From the NCBI RefSeq assembly GCF_022539665.2, contig NC_081333.1:4462971-4526970 (forward strand): 64,000 nucleotides of DNA. Direction: 5' to 3'. This document shows positions 1 through 12,809 of the stretch, piece after piece. A program made the translations under genes and the position numbers. The first letter of the stretch is position 1. Each line of letters begins with the position of its first letter. A model generated the notes under the pieces. The model saw nothing but the letters and a program-made list of their open reading frames with translations, made no database searches and had not been told where the DNA came from. Source of the stretch: Daphnia carinata (taxonomy: Eukaryota > Arthropoda > Branchiopoda > Diplostraca > Daphniidae).

Positions 1-3000
1 AGCAGCACAACACGCAGCAGAATAAAGAGCTCATTCAAGTACTTGGGTTTGGAATCGCTACCAGCTTCTTCGACGACCTTCGCCAACAGAAAGAACAAAA
101 GTAAATTCAACATGTTAAAATCCTGCCCGCTATACTTTTTCAACATATATAAAAGATTCGAAGGAACTCAGGCCCTTCCACAAATCGATCGATCGTTAAA
201 GACCCCCCCCCCCTCCCCCACACGAGATACCGATCGATCGGCAAACACACACTACACGCTCTCCATACAAAACGAAAAAGAACGCGAAAGCAGACAGCTG
301 CCGTACAAAAAAGAAAATCGCTTTCCTTTCACTGAGTCTACTGTAAGTGTAATTACCCGCTGAGAGCACTGCAAAAGACTATGCAACCGCTTTGTCAGTA
401 GTGGCTGGCCTAGCGCCGACAGGGCCGTCGAGTTCCGGAAGAGCGCCGTCAACAGCTGGACGGCTTGAAGCTTGCGATTCTTTAGGATCGCCGGCCCAAA
501 AGCGTACTCTATCAATGGCTCGAGTAGAAAGCCCGCGTCCGGCCACGGATAAACAAGGGCGCGAGAGAAGACGCCAAATGGGACGGGCGAATCGCGTTTC
601 AGGAAAAACTTGGACAAGTTCGAACGGTACAGTTGATAAACACCGTCCACTTGTACGTGAGGTTCTTTCGACTTCTTCTGGCCGTTAGTTGAATCGTTGA
701 CTCGACTCAGGTGCAATGTACACCTGAGAATAAACGAGCAACATTGAACTATGTCTTCACTGATGTACGGCATCAGGGTTTTCTCTGCAAAATCAATTAA
801 ATGAATTTCATTGAAGGAACGTTAACATTAAATCGTTGACTTACTGGCATAGGGTTTAGAGAAAAGAATCTGCAATAATTTGACCAAGTCTTCCATGACG
901 ACATCCTTGGAATCGCTGAATCGTCGAATGTTGGTCAATTTGCGGAGGACAGATCTCGTGCGGTCCATCAAGGGCTTTTGTAACGGTTCCTTGACAGTGA
1001 CCTCCAGTAATGAGAGGAGCGGCATCATGGCCGCAGCTGATAAACTGATGCTCAATTCCTTGTCTGTCAACACCTCGATGAGGTCGAGACAGCGGATACG
1101 AAAGTGCATTAAGGCAGTTCCTTCTTTGGGTAATTTGTTCACATTCTTGCGAACAGGACGAGCTTTACGGAATTCCTGGAACGCCGAACCGAGCGCTTTA
1201 TCCAACCTCTCCATTTGGCCGTCGGACAGATCGTCGACATCAACCGATTCGGTATCTGTCAGCGCTGCACTGTCACCTAGAGCCTCGTGAATCTTCATTC
1301 GAAGTTTATCTGTAATCGTTTCTTCTTCGTCCATTCCGTCACTAAATTCATCGTCACCGTCGTCTTCTTCAATTTCCGATTCTTCGTTTGCGTCTGCATT
1401 CGGACTTTCTTCTTCATCACTCAGGTCGCTTTCTTCTAAATCCTCGTCCTCCTCATCGGCGTCGACTAATGGGGTATCCTTTTTGGATGGATCGATAACC
1501 TGTCAATGCAACGCGGGAAAAGATATTATAAGAACTCTCCATCGAGAAATAGAATTTCGTTTCCTACATCCAAGACTTGCTGCAGAGCGTTGGGGGTTAC
1601 GTGTTCGGCCAGCAGCGACCAAACGGACACGACGATGCTACGGAGCAAGTGCTGATTCCGTGAGAGCAATGACAGGAGAATATCGGTGACGACTTCCAAC
1701 CAATGAGGATCTTCGGGCGTCTCCAGCTGCTTCGCTTTAGCTGCCTTCGTTTTTTTATTGCTGTTTTCAGTGGCTTTGCTATAACAGGTATCCAACTCGG
1801 TAATGATTTCAGATGGCAAAGCCGGCTGACGGAGCAATTCAAAACCCATGTTGATGTACAAGACCAAAAAGACCTGATCAGTCCAGCTGTCAGTTTCTTT
1901 AGCAGCCCGTTTTTTCTTTTGAATCTTTTCGGCTACTTTTTTTATATTTCTCCAGTATGCTTTCACCTATTTCAAATAGCGTTGAGAAAAATAATTATAA
2001 TCTGACATTTACAAGTCTGAAATTGAAACGTACCTCATCAGTGATTTCACCGTCGACATCGACAAGTTTGTTAACGTGGTGGAATGATTTGGACAAGAAA
2101 GTTGACAAATCTTCCAATTTCTTACACGGATGATCAAGCGCACGGTGAAAAGTTTCTTTGGCCGCCGAAGAGAAGACTTTAGAAGCAGATGGCGTAAAAT
2201 AAGCCCACTGAGCTAGAAACACTAATTGTGAAGCTTTCCACTCTACGTCGCGTTGCATAGCAGGGTGGCTTATCAACCTAATTGAAAGATGAAAATCCAG
2301 ATAACGAATGAATTTTTTAAAGAATAAGCGACACTCCATACTTGGCTAAATGTTGGATAAGTGTGATTTTGTCTTGTGTTCGACTACTGTCGTTAACAAA
2401 CTGACGATACATTTCGACAATTTTCACAATTGTTTCTTTCTTTAGTGAGAAACTCACGTTTGCTAGAAATCGGGTATCTACACAAGAAAATCCAAAAATG
2501 CAAGAATTGAATATAAAATTTCATGTTTCGAAAAATATTCGTACTTGTGTTTTTATCAAATGCGACGTGACCCGACAAGGTGAGTAATTGTTCGATGATT
2601 GATATTTGTGCATCAGGAGAAATATCTTCTTTAGCCAACACCGTTTTTATTGATTCTAGAGTTTTATCCGCCAATTCGAAATTCGAATCATCTTTTGCTT
2701 GTAGAATGGTCACCAAAATTGAAACGATGCTTTTCACAAGCAACTTGCCAACCTATTTCGAAAATTATATTTAGAATGAACACTTTTTTTTTTTTTTTTT
2801 TTTTTTACTGTACTGCCCACAGTACTTACCATATCGTTATCCACAATTTTTAACAGGCTATTAAACATCGTCAGTGCCGCGACTGATTTTAAATTGGTTG
2901 GGGACTCTAGTGCAGGATCAAAGTGATCAGACCAAAAATCAAGAAGTTTTCCAGATTCGAACAAAATTGTTGCTATCCTCGTGAATAGAGGATGGTCCCC

Positions 3001-4237
3001 CGACGCAGAGTTAGTCTATAACAAAATCCAATGCGTTAAAGTTAGAGCCGGGAATACTCCATGTAAGCGTTGTAATACTCCAAGTTGCTTACCAAAATCA
3101 ATGTAGTCAGTCCACTAAAACACTCAGGATTACTGATGCTAGAGGAGCCAAAAGTCTCCTTCCAAAATCGTTTGTCAACTATTTTTGGGAACTTGCTCTG
3201 CGCGACCAACAGCAAATTCAAAGTGTCAAATGTTTGATCTTCCCATGGAAGGGATAGTTCTGGTTTCAGAAGAGGCCACACAGTCGCTTTAAAGGTTTCT
3301 GCATCCACCTTGTCGTGATAAAGGTCGATAAAATGTCGCATTCGTTGCATAATTATAAAACTTGTTTACTTGTTGACATAGTTCTTCCAAAAATCCATAA
3401 GCAACTGGTTGAATGTAGTTTTTGATCTTGGAACCAATAATCAACTGATCCACCACTAGATGCATCTCCTCCTTGTCAGTTAGTCGACCAGATTTCAATA
3501 ATGCACCATAGGCTAGAACCTGACCCACATGTTGATCAATTCTTTCCTTGAAAAGGAATAAAAGTAAGTCTTAATATTGTTTAGCATAATGAAGGAATTA
3601 TTAATATTTTACTTTTTTATTGCCTTCAGCCTCAAGTCGATTTTTGATGGCTTCATGGACTATTTCATTAGTTAGCTGTGTATCATCTAATGCTTTAAGA
3701 ATCCCAACTAGGGTGATGTAGTACCCATGTCTGGCACACTCTCTGTTTGAAGCGAGACCTTGAACCAATCTACCAATGGTGTAATTCAACTGTGATGCCT
3801 GCAATAAAATAAGGAAACATTACTCAATAATTTTTAATAAAGAACTAGTGATTATTAGAACATACAGTGGAAAGGGCACTCTCAATATGTTTAATAATTT
3901 CCAGTGAAGCAGTTAGTCTAACGCTTGCTTCCTTGTCAGCTAGTTTCCAAAACAGATCCAAAAACTGCTGGCTTAATCCTTTTGATGATTTGGTATTAAT
4001 GACCGGCTTTGAGGTTGTCAAAACAGCAATTGGCACATTTTCAGGTGCAACTGTATCGTTCTCTGACTTGCCATCGAGCGTTCGCGCCTTTTGCTATGTA
4101 AATATTAATATACGTAATATGGTATAGCTTTTTTTGTTTTCGTAGAATAATACAACACATACCTCTTTATTGCCAGTTCCATTTAATGATGTGTCAATTT
4201 CGACTGGAACAACAGTCTTCCCTGTCTTTTTCTTCAT
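1..4237 (-). CDS. MYBBP1A: MYBBP1A / DNA polymerase phi (POL5) family nucleolar protein, 3' end off the window
   Basis: Member of the MYBBP1A/Pol5 family, HEAT/ARM-like nucleolar proteins linked to rRNA gene transcription and ribosome biogenesis. Read on the minus strand from ATG 4235-4237 (MKKKTGK...). Exon 1 is about 4163-4237 and exon 2 about 3866-4093, carrying the family segment LDLFWKLADKEASVRLTA. The next exon (about 3613-3797) has IGRLVQGLASNRECARHGYY, typical of the N-terminal family core. Later exons carry helical repeat sequence. An exon ending at 845 encodes a long acidic stretch followed by RKARPVRKNVNKLP. It joins in phase to 357-784 (KTLMPYISEDI...). A last visible exon (<1-77) stays open at the window edge, so the C-terminus is missing. 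A TTG-started extension upstream of 4237 is possible but the ATG is preferred. Neighbour: divergent from eIF4H. The family call is from recalled similarity; exon borders in the middle are approximate. Confidence 0.88.
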
Positions 4238-4573
4238 TTTCAAGAGGTTTGATTTCGAGCACGCGGCGAATTGGTCCAAACCTCGTGTGTGCTTTCCTCG
4301 TCTGCTCTCAGGCTGTACTAATCAGCATTTAGCCAAAGTCAGATTTATTCTACTCAAAGTTTCAAACACTTTGATTTCTACTGTTTTTAATTTAGATTCT
4401 GTAAATTCAAAATTTTTTATTTCATTGATATATATTTGAATTATATTTTTCATTAATATAGTGTTAAATAAAGATTTTTTCCCTTCTCCCCTTCCCCCAC
4501 CTCAGCAGAGTATTCCGCATAATTTTGCGCTTTTGGTGCAGTACAAGGGAGATTCAAGCTTGAAGCCTTCAAC
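4238..4573. promoter_or_regulatory. Shared divergent promoter interval between MYBBP1A and eIF4H
   Basis: Only about 336 bp separate the two start codons of oppositely transcribed genes, so their 5' UTRs and promoters must both lie here. The stretch is AT-rich around 4380-4480 and pyrimidine-rich at 4480-4500. I see no convincing TATA box for either gene. Pairing a ribosome-biogenesis gene with a translation initiation factor makes co-regulation plausible, but that is inference. Confidence 0.5.
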
Positions 4574-6044
4574 ATGGCTGGTCGTTTTGAAGATGATTTC
4601 TCTGGAAGGTGAATACAAATTCAAATACCTGTTAAACCAAGCTGCGTACTTTTTTCCACTCACGACAGTATTGTTCGAATGGATCCTGTGCATCGCTTTA
4701 TAACGTTTTGTCACTATTCTCTGGCTGGATTATTTGTTTCTTTTACCGGCATTTCCTTCCCCCCAAAACCCATAGGCATGGCAGATTGTGTGTGAATGGC
4801 GGCGATGGCTTACTTGTCAGCATGTGTAAATATTCTAGTTTCTCACCATTTTATTTTACTTCAGGTCTTCAGGTTACCGTGATCAAGGAAATAGAGGAAG
4901 CAGAAGTGGAGGACAAAGTTACCGCAGTGGCAACTCGGGCAAGCCCCTCCCTGAGGAGCCCCCTTTCACAGCTTACGTAGGAAATTTGCCTGATGGCACT
5001 GTACAGGGTGACCTCGAGAACATGTTTGAAAACCTTACAGTAAGTCGAAGAAATTGGACTTCTTATGCAACGTGTTAGAGTTAAATTTATCCTTTTCAGG
5101 TTAAGAATGTAAGGATGGTCCGTGACAGAGAGACTGATCGCTTCAAAGGTTTCTGTTACGTTGAATTTGATTCCCAAAAGGATTTAATCCATGCATTAGA
5201 CTTGGATGGTGTTCTCTGTGAGGGTAAAACTCTTCGTGTTGATATTGCTGAGGGTCGCAAGAATGACAACAGAGGAGGTGGTGATCGAGGTGGTGGTGGC
5301 GGCAATGACTGGGGCCGCGGTGGAGGCAGAGGAGGTCAGCGTGGTGGTCGTGGTGGATATGAAGGTAAGGTCTTAACAGTATTAAATAAACACGTATCAC
5401 ATTTGTTTTTGTTTTGCAGGTGGTGGGTTTAGTGATGGTGGACGAGGGCGCTCCGATCGTGGCGGTTATGGAGATCGAGGCGGAGGCTACAACGATCGTA
5501 GAGGAACCTCTTACGGAGGTGGCGATCGCGGAGGCGACCGAGGTGGTCGTTACGGAGATTCCGACAGAGGTAGTGATCGAGGATCATATGGTGGTGGTGG
5601 TGGCGGCGGCGGCGGCGGCTACAACGATCGTAGAAGTGATGCGGGTGGTTATGGTGACCGTCGTGGTGGTAGTCGCGGCGATGGAGATGGCAGTTATGGT
5701 GATAGACGTGGAGGCGGGGATCGTGGTGGAGATCGTGGCTATTCAAATTTTGGAAGCCGGCCTAGGAGAGATTCGGATCGCAAAGCTCCGACAGAAGAAT
5801 TCCGTGAGCCCAATGCTGGTTAGTTGTGTACTACTAGTTGTTTCGTTTTTCATATCGTGATCAATTTTCCTTGCTTTCTGCAGAGGAAGCGGCAGCTCGT
5901 CCCAGGCTGAATTTGCTTCCGCGTTCAGTTGGGGCCCCTCCGGCCGCACTTGCACCTACAAGCCAGACAGCGAGCATCTTCGGTGGAGCACGTCCACGAG
6001 AGGAAGTTTTGAAGTCCCGACCTGATGATCAAAACTCTTCATAA
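4574..6044 (+). CDS. EIF4H: Eukaryotic translation initiation factor 4H
   Basis: RNA-binding cofactor of the eIF4A helicase in cap-dependent translation. Exons: 4574-4608, 4865-5039, 5100-5364, 5420-5818, 5884-6044; all phases agree and all introns are GT-AG. The protein starts [13 protein letters not shown] single RRM follows, opening [18 protein letters not shown] and containing the RNP1 core KGFCYVEF and [10 protein letters not shown], a hallmark of eIF4H. Next comes a long Gly/Arg/Asp/Tyr-rich region (GGYGDRGG-type repeats, exons 3-4). The C-terminus [10 protein letters not shown]...[11 protein letters not shown] matches the conserved eIF4H/eIF4B tail. The RGG region is longer than I recall for vertebrate eIF4H. 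Starts head-to-head with MYBBP1A and ends tail-to-tail with INTS2. Very confident. Confidence 0.95.
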
Positions 6045-6133
6045 GGAAAAAAAAGGACGTCGTAAGGAGGAAACGGAATGAAAAATAATTCGCACCCACC
6101 TATAAAGACAAGAAAACAACAACAAAAAACATT

Positions 6134-6139
6134 AATAAA
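6134..6139 (+). terminator. Polyadenylation signal AATAAA of eIF4H
   Basis: A canonical AATAAA lies 90 bp after the eIF4H stop codon, followed by an A-run at 6153-6164. It is the first canonical signal downstream of the stop. Confidence 0.6.
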
Positions 6140-6164
6140 ACGAATTGAAACTTAAAAAAAAAAA

Positions 6165-7118
6165 AACGCAAAATAATTCTCTTGATTAGCTAAAAACAAA
6201 ACAAACAAGGACTTGGTACAAGCAAGTATCTCGTGGCGCGGAAATCTTTTTTGCTGCTCCATGCCACCCTTCCACGCAATTCGCCGTCGTTTCGTGTACC
6301 TTTAGAAAAAAAAGAAGAAAAAGGCCCCATTTGTTGTAATTCTCAAATGATCATGCTAACACGTAAACAAGTCTCTATTTTGACTCTTTTGGAGCCTATC
6401 GTGCTATGATGTTTGATTCCCTATCCCCTCACCAATAGAAGGAAGTTTGATTGGAAAATTTTGATTTTCCATTCATGGATGTTTTTTTTTTTTCCAACTC
6501 CTGATTTATTTTTGGTTTTTTCTCAATTCATGGCTGTATTGATATCATCCGGATCCTTCTACAAAAATCCATCAACCAATTTTTCTTTTGTATGTCTGGT
6601 AGATCTTAAAGGACGACTGAGTTGATTGTTTACAAAAATCCTTTTTTTTTTTCATTTTGCTGGAGTTATTCTATCCTTTCTTTTCACTCACCTTTCCCTT
6701 AGGGAAAAAGGACGGCTGAAAAACGCGGAAGAAATGCTTCTGTCTGATACTTTCCTCTCAATTTTTTTTTCTTAATAATTTAGTAAATGGGTCGCGTAAC
6801 AAGTTTGGTAAATCAGCACAACCGCAACCATAAAACAATCTGCCAGTTGACGTTCATTTCGGTGCGGTTTTTTAAAAACATTTCTCCCTCTTGTCCCAAG
6901 TTTCTTGCGAGTTTGTCACTATCATTTTTTTTTCGTCGGAAGAAGAGCACACGTCACTTCATGTTCTTGAGAAAAAAAATTTCCTCCTCCAGTTTTTTTT
7001 GGATACTCTTTGATTGTATTTACTTTACAATACACACGGTCGCTTGTTACTCGACGAAGTAACAGGATCCTTAAAAGAGCAGATTTTCTTCATTTCTTTC
7101 CATTGTGCTGAGTTATTC
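6165..7118. other. Intergenic between eIF4H and INTS2, no gene seen
   Basis: AT-rich with several T-runs (around 6482, 6640, 6760). The short open frames have no family signature. It probably contains the 3' UTR tails of the two convergent genes. Confidence 0.6.
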
Positions 7119-10100
7119 TTAGTAGATTGTTTTATGTAAAATGGCTTTGTTGCATAGCTGTGAAAATGTCCGAGATACTTCAGCACCCATTAAGCTCGAT
7201 TCCGGAAGCAATTTAAAGAGCTGGCGGATTTGTGTTGGTGTGAAAGGTACAGAGAGGTCCGTGGAGGTCGCAAAATCGAACGATTTCACTGTTTCGTTGT
7301 CTGATTGAATACGATCGACGGATGCACTCGAGTTGCTGAGCACGTTATTCATTTTCGCATCTGGCAATTCGCCCTCTTCCAGTTCACCTTCCTCACGCTC
7401 CTTCTTGACATCCACTTCCATCGGACAATCGTCCTGTGGAAGTGCTACGACTTCTTCTTTGATTTTCACTGGAACACTTTCTTCTTCCTCCTTTTGTTCT
7501 TCCTCATCAAGGACCATTTCTTGATCTAGTTGACGAAGAAGTGAGCTGACGATGCGGTGATCATATGAGCCGTGCAGACAAGACTGCGACAGACAAACGC
7601 GACCCAGTTGAACTAAGAAGCTCACGATATCATCCACTAACGGTGGGAAGGCAGTGGCTATCCTCACAAGAGCAGGAAGAGCAGGCAGGTAAATCTCCGT
7701 CCTCCCATTGCTCGGCAAAACTAAAGCAACAGAACAGATTGTTAAATGAAAAGGAACAATAAAAAAAAAAAACATTGCAGCCTAGTTTTTGTTTTACCAC
7801 TGAGAAGCGTTGATAGAGTGTTGACTGCCAGACGAGCCACGTTAAAAGACCGGGGCAACGCATATTGCAAACACAGATGTGAAATGAGATCAACAGCAAA
7901 AAGCTGCTTGGCCAAGTCTCCGATAATGGGCTGGGCCAACAGTTCGGGTAAAAAGTCAAGGCAAATGTGCATCGAAGGGATACCTTGTGTCGTCAACGGC
8001 AATAAAGCTGATGGATAACCCTATTCAAAGCAACGGATTAGCCACGTTTTGCTTAAACTTGATAACCATTTAAGGTACCTGAAAGTGGACTAATTTGACC
8101 AAATTCGGATCAGCAATAAAAAGCTGATGAAGGAACGAGCAAACAATGCTCTGAATCTCGCGTAACTCCGAAAGCCTTTGGTCGCTTGCCTGACAATGTG
8201 AGAATCTTTCGTGAAATCCTTAATTCTATAGGATTTAAAATAAGGGATGCCTTACCTCGTCCTCATCGGTTTGCAGGCAGAGCTCGAGAACGATCTGAAC
8301 AACGGAACTTTCCTGAGCAGCGATCAAGGCCATCTTGAGTTCTTCACGCTCGCTATCGGACGTAACTCCTGCCAAATTACCAGGGCCTTGGGCAGCAACT
8401 GGACCGCAAAGAGGTTTATCGAGTAAATGGCGCGACAAATGGGTTCGTGATGCGCCTAACCATGCTTTGAGCATGTACAAAACAATTTGCATGGCCGGTG
8501 GGCATCTGATGAAACCAAAGGTAACTATTACTATTCAGCGAAATGCAGAAACAATTTCGAATGAAATTACCGAAAGACGCGTGGGTCGCATCGCAATACG
8601 TGAAGCGGATCGAACGTCAAGTGATCCTGCGTTAGTGTAGGCGGTGGACAATCCTCTAGCGAAAGCTGTAGCCGGACAGCATTGGCCGTCATTACCCATA
8701 ACTGCCGTGGGAGGATCGAATTGAGTTTCAACCACACTTGTCGATACATTTCTATGTATGAAACGGTACTTGTTTAATTTCAAAACCATAAATAAATAAA
8801 TATAATTGTGTGCATACCCTGAACTTGTCTAGGAACAGCTTCACCCAAAATAGATCGAAAGTGGGAGATGAAGGTGTGCGCAATTTGCCACAATGACTTG
8901 GGTGGCATCACCAAGAGTTTTTGCATCAAAAGCATAGCAGGAGCTGGGCAGCCAACTAGGTCGGTAAAAGCTTTAGCGAAAAAATATAAAGAAGGATGAT
9001 GATTAAAATTTTTCAATCGTCGCTTTTCAAGTTCTTACCTTGACTAACGGTCTGCGATGAACAAGATGGAACAGATCCATGTGGACTACATAACGATGAA
9101 AGGCGATTATCGCTCGTTTCATACATCCAATCCTCTACTAAGCAAAGTTGGGGAAAATGAGTAGCTAGCAGTCGTAGCAAAGGAGAAAAGAGTCCTTTTC
9201 ATATTAAAAAAAAAAAAAAAAAAAAAATTGGTTAAATACCTGTATGGATGAAAACAGTTCTTTAAACTTACCCGCATACAGATGTTGTTCTTTTTCTGCT
9301 TGACTAATCAAATATCGAATAGGCAGGTTGGCGAAAAATGACTGCGAATATGATTTGACGTTGATACCGGCTATCAAATAGTTCTTTACTTGCGTCAATC
9401 GCGTATCTTCATAGAGGAGAGCGTAATATAAAAGCAGGAGCTGGGCCGTGACAGAGTATTCCTGCACATCTGTGCTACCTCGGCGAACGTTTTTCGAAAA
9501 AGAGTTGGCGAAAACAATTCGAATTTCTTCTTCACTGATTGGATCATGGCCAAGATCGACTGAGCCAGTCGATCCCGATTGGTTTTGGTTGTTCTTCGGT
9601 GGAGCTAAGGTCAAAATTGAGCTAACATAGACCTCAACTAGGCTAGGAAGTAGTGGATGTAATGGAGGACGACTCTCGCACAGTTGTCGATAAACCCAAG
9701 TTTTAATCGGTACGCGATATTTGCTAAAAGCTCGGCTTTTCAGCAATTGATAGATGCAATGAACCGGGAGAAAACCAGCAACGTCCGCGTTTAAACCGGG
9801 GGTGACTGGTACACGGACAGCATGGGAGGTAACAACCTAAACCATACCGATTGAATTAAAACTAACGCATGGCTTTTAAAGTTTGTTCAAACCGCACGTA
9901 CCTGCTCTGGGAATATATCTTGAGTAAAGGCTACCTTCATACGAGCAGTAGAGGCAGGCCGAAGTAACAGCCTCATGCCAAGTGTCGAACACACCAGATC
10001 GCAAACGGCGCTCAACTGGCCGCTATGAAAGTGGATTGCCATTAACAATAACATTTCACCAAAACTACTGCGGGCTGTTTCCATACACTTGCCAGAAGCG

Positions 10101-11910
10101 GACGCTGGTGATTTTTCGAAATAGCTCTCTTCTCTTACCAACCACTTGACCTTTAAAAATACAATACATAGGTAAACAAACTGAATGCTCTTTATTATTG
10201 AAATCAAGTTTATACCCATTGGAATCCACGTTGTTCCTGGTCAGGAAGGGCGATGAGAGACGGACAGGCCATCAGCATGCAAAGGCCCAAAGCGACAAAA
10301 CGAAGACCGGCCTCAGTGGGTGGTGGCCGACAGGTTATCAATTGCAGTAAAAGAACACCTTCTTCGTCGTACAACTTCATTCCCGCTATCCCCTAAAAAA
10401 TGTTATAGAATTTTTTTATTTAGATGGCTTTTTCAAGACTTATATTTGTAAGGCAAATACCTTTAAGGCACAATAAAGTCGTAAAAGAGCTGACGCATCA
10501 ACGGCACAACGGTCAGGTAATGGCTCATCAGCCGCCATGTGAACGAATGACTGTAGGCTTCTAAGGAGCTCTTCGCGCAATGTTTGCAAGGCCGTGGCGC
10601 GATCATGGCGCTGTTAAATAAAAGAATTAAACGTTACGAGATTATTTCTTGCAGGTAAATTCAATAAAATATTAACCTTTTGTCCATTTCTGATGAAAAG
10701 TGAGAACCATGTTCGTATATTTGCATCTCCTCCCAACAGCAGACCAGATATAAATGGTACAACATCTCCCAACTGAGTTTGAACTTTATCTCCTTTGATC
10801 TGTTTCTGGCAAGAGGCATAATCCAAACTAAGTAAAACTGCCAGTGCTGGCATTCTGCACATCTCCACCTTATTGCACAATAAGCAAGGATGCTTTAAGT
10901 TCAAACTCTTATGAAAATTTTGATGAAACCTTACACATTTCAGCCGAATCATCAACATTTGATTTGGACACATCCTACAAAGGGATCTAAGTGTTTCTAG
11001 TCTTGCCCTTCCTAGAAAGGATTCCTCTTCATATCTTTCACCATTGCTAATCAAACTTTGACAAACTGCAGAAAAAAGTTGGCTCATTAACAAAACAGAA
11101 AATAACATACTGAATAACACTTACCTTCATTAAAAGTGTCGGGCATATTAGCCACTATCCGACAAATAAAAGATGGCCCATGAAGTGTTCTTAGGAGGGC
11201 CTCTGCAACTTCTGCTATGGGTAGAAGGATTGTCAATTCTGCTAATGCAACACAGAGAACATCGGCTACTTCATCGAAATAAATTTCCTGGTCCAGCAGT
11301 TCACTGCTTTTGTAGGTGGTTTCAGGTTTCATTTCTTTGCTCTTAAATAAAACAAAATTGTTTACATTAACAGTAGTAAGACCATATAATATTCTAACCA
11401 TACCTGTGCCATAAGTGTAAGAAGCTCACTGAGAAATAACCTCAACCTTCTGGTAGGATCACTCTTCTCAAACTCGAGAGCATAACTATGTGACAGTGAT
11501 TGAATCAAGGCAGAATCTTCTGTCTGGTTGCCAAGCTTTTGCCTGTTAAATATTTATTTTGGTAAGGAAATAACTGAAAGAAACAAATTAGAAACATGAA
11601 TGACATACCGTAATGTTTGTTCTTTTTTTACATCAACTTCAAGGGCGTGGAAATCAATTGAAAGCAAACCAACTATAGAATTGACGGTTTCACGTCCTGA
11701 TAATATTTTGAAAACCATTCTCCTGGATAGAGCACATTCAGGGGACTGGTCCAAAGGACCGATCAAACTCATTCTGGCCAAACATGGCATAACAGCTCGA
11801 ATTTCTTCTTCAGTGCACTCGGATAAACCATCCACATCCAAATTTTGCAAGGCTTGAAAGACACGTGGGGAAATATCCCGTTTTGAAACTGTTCGATACA
11901 TTGGCGTCAT
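7119..11910 (-). CDS. INTS2: Integrator complex subunit 2
   Basis: Subunit of the Integrator complex, which binds RNA polymerase II and processes snRNA 3' ends and attenuates transcription. Start chosen at ATG 11908-11910 (MTPMYRTVSKRD); the frame stays open upstream only from a TTG. First coding exons: 11609-11910, 11404-11542, 11125-11341, 10677-11065; further exons run to the stop at 7119. Family segments include VNSIVGLLSIDFHALE in exon 1 and, near the C-terminus, LDFLPELLAQPIIGDLAKQLF and ALPRSFNVARLAVNTLSTLL. After the conserved core there is a lineage-variable acidic tail (EEEQKEEEE, two EEGELEEGEL-like copies) with psi-K-x-E sites resembling SUMO acceptors. Introns are short (about 60-100 bp). 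Tail-to-tail with eIF4H. Internal exon edges between 7.8 and 10.6 kb were not all fixed. Confidence 0.9.
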
Positions 11911-12334
11911 CAAGATCTGGTACTTGATCTTGATACAGATATTATGGGGAAACAATCTCTCCAGAATTCAGTTTACAAGTTCGATCTTCGATGTATACGA
12001 CAAGCCAAAGTCAGTTTAGCTGTAGCAGACTAAACATTTGCAAGCGCCGCCTTTTTATAAAAAGCGTACAAGCCTGCTTACCTACCAAACTGCTAGCCGC
12101 CTTCCTGGTGTTACCCTTCCTGGTCCTAGACACAGTAAGAACCAACAAAAACTTATTGGATCACATAGCCCGATGATTAGCTGCCTGCATCCATGAACCT
12201 AGTGGCCATGGGGAGACATACCAACAACCTACGAACTACGATTACCTCTCTTTACCTAAGTTTGTGGGTCGATCTTCAACGTGTAGTGAACGGTATGATA
12301 TGAAACGTCTGTATATGTGTCAAGTGTGTGTGTG

Positions 12335-12640
12335 TGTGTTTTTTTTTAGTGTGCCATTTTTAGCCCCTTTATAGTAGCCATGGCTCTTCTTTCTTCTTCT
12401 TTCTTGAAGGCATATCCAGCGTTGGTGTATATGTTGATGAAGAATATTGCACAATTCGATGAGATGAAGAATCGTGCGAATCCGTTGAGATGATTCTTGA
12501 ATGATGATGTGGAGGGGTGGGAGGAGAGCTTGAAGGGAAGTGAGGGCTTGGAAATTGGAGGTGACGGGATTTGAACCCGGGACCGACAGAATACAAAGCG
12601 AGGGTGTCAACTATTGTACCAGGACCGCACATCCCAACCA
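12335..12640 (-). mobile_element. Candidate tRNA-derived SINE (tRNA-like head, body, A-rich tail)
   Basis: Read on the minus strand, the head at about 12560-12640 holds an A-box-like TGGTACAATAGTTG and, about 45 bp later, a perfect B box GGTTCAAATCC in a CGGG/CCCG T-arm stem. The would-be acceptor strands (GTGCGGT and CACCTCC) do not pair, so it is not an intact tRNA. About 200 bp of unrelated body follow, then an A-run and a CA-rich tail near 12335. This is the classic layout of a tRNA-derived SINE. I could not find a clear target-site duplication. Confidence 0.5.
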
Positions 12641-12710
12641 AATTTTGCTTTGCATGTCACCCATTGAAATAAGTCACTTACCTATTGTATTGTTGTGTGT
12701 GTTAAGTGAA

Positions 12711-12802
12711 CTGTGGTGCTGTGGCATAGTTCGCGGCTGCCATTTCGATCTAGCGGGTTCGAATCTTTGTTGTTATACTGTTTTAATTTTTTTTTTTTTT
12801 TT
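12711..12802 (+). other. tRNA-like sequence followed by a T-run (tRNA pseudogene or SINE head)
   Basis: On the plus strand, TGGCATAGTTCGCGG fits the pol III A box and GGTTCGAATC fits the B box, at tRNA-like spacing. A long T-run (a strong pol III terminator) begins around 12787. The 3' acceptor strand is not recognisable, so it is not scored as a functional tRNA gene. It lies about 70 bp from the opposite-strand SINE head. Confidence 0.4.
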
Positions 12803-12809
12803 TTTTTTG

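Noticed and set aside
5429-5746. Minus-strand His/Arg-rich frame
   Set aside because: Antisense of the Gly/Arg-rich exon of eIF4H.
12560-12640. Functional tRNA gene on the minus strand
   Set aside because: B box and T-arm are good but the acceptor strands do not pair and the anticodon stem is poor; SINE head is likelier.
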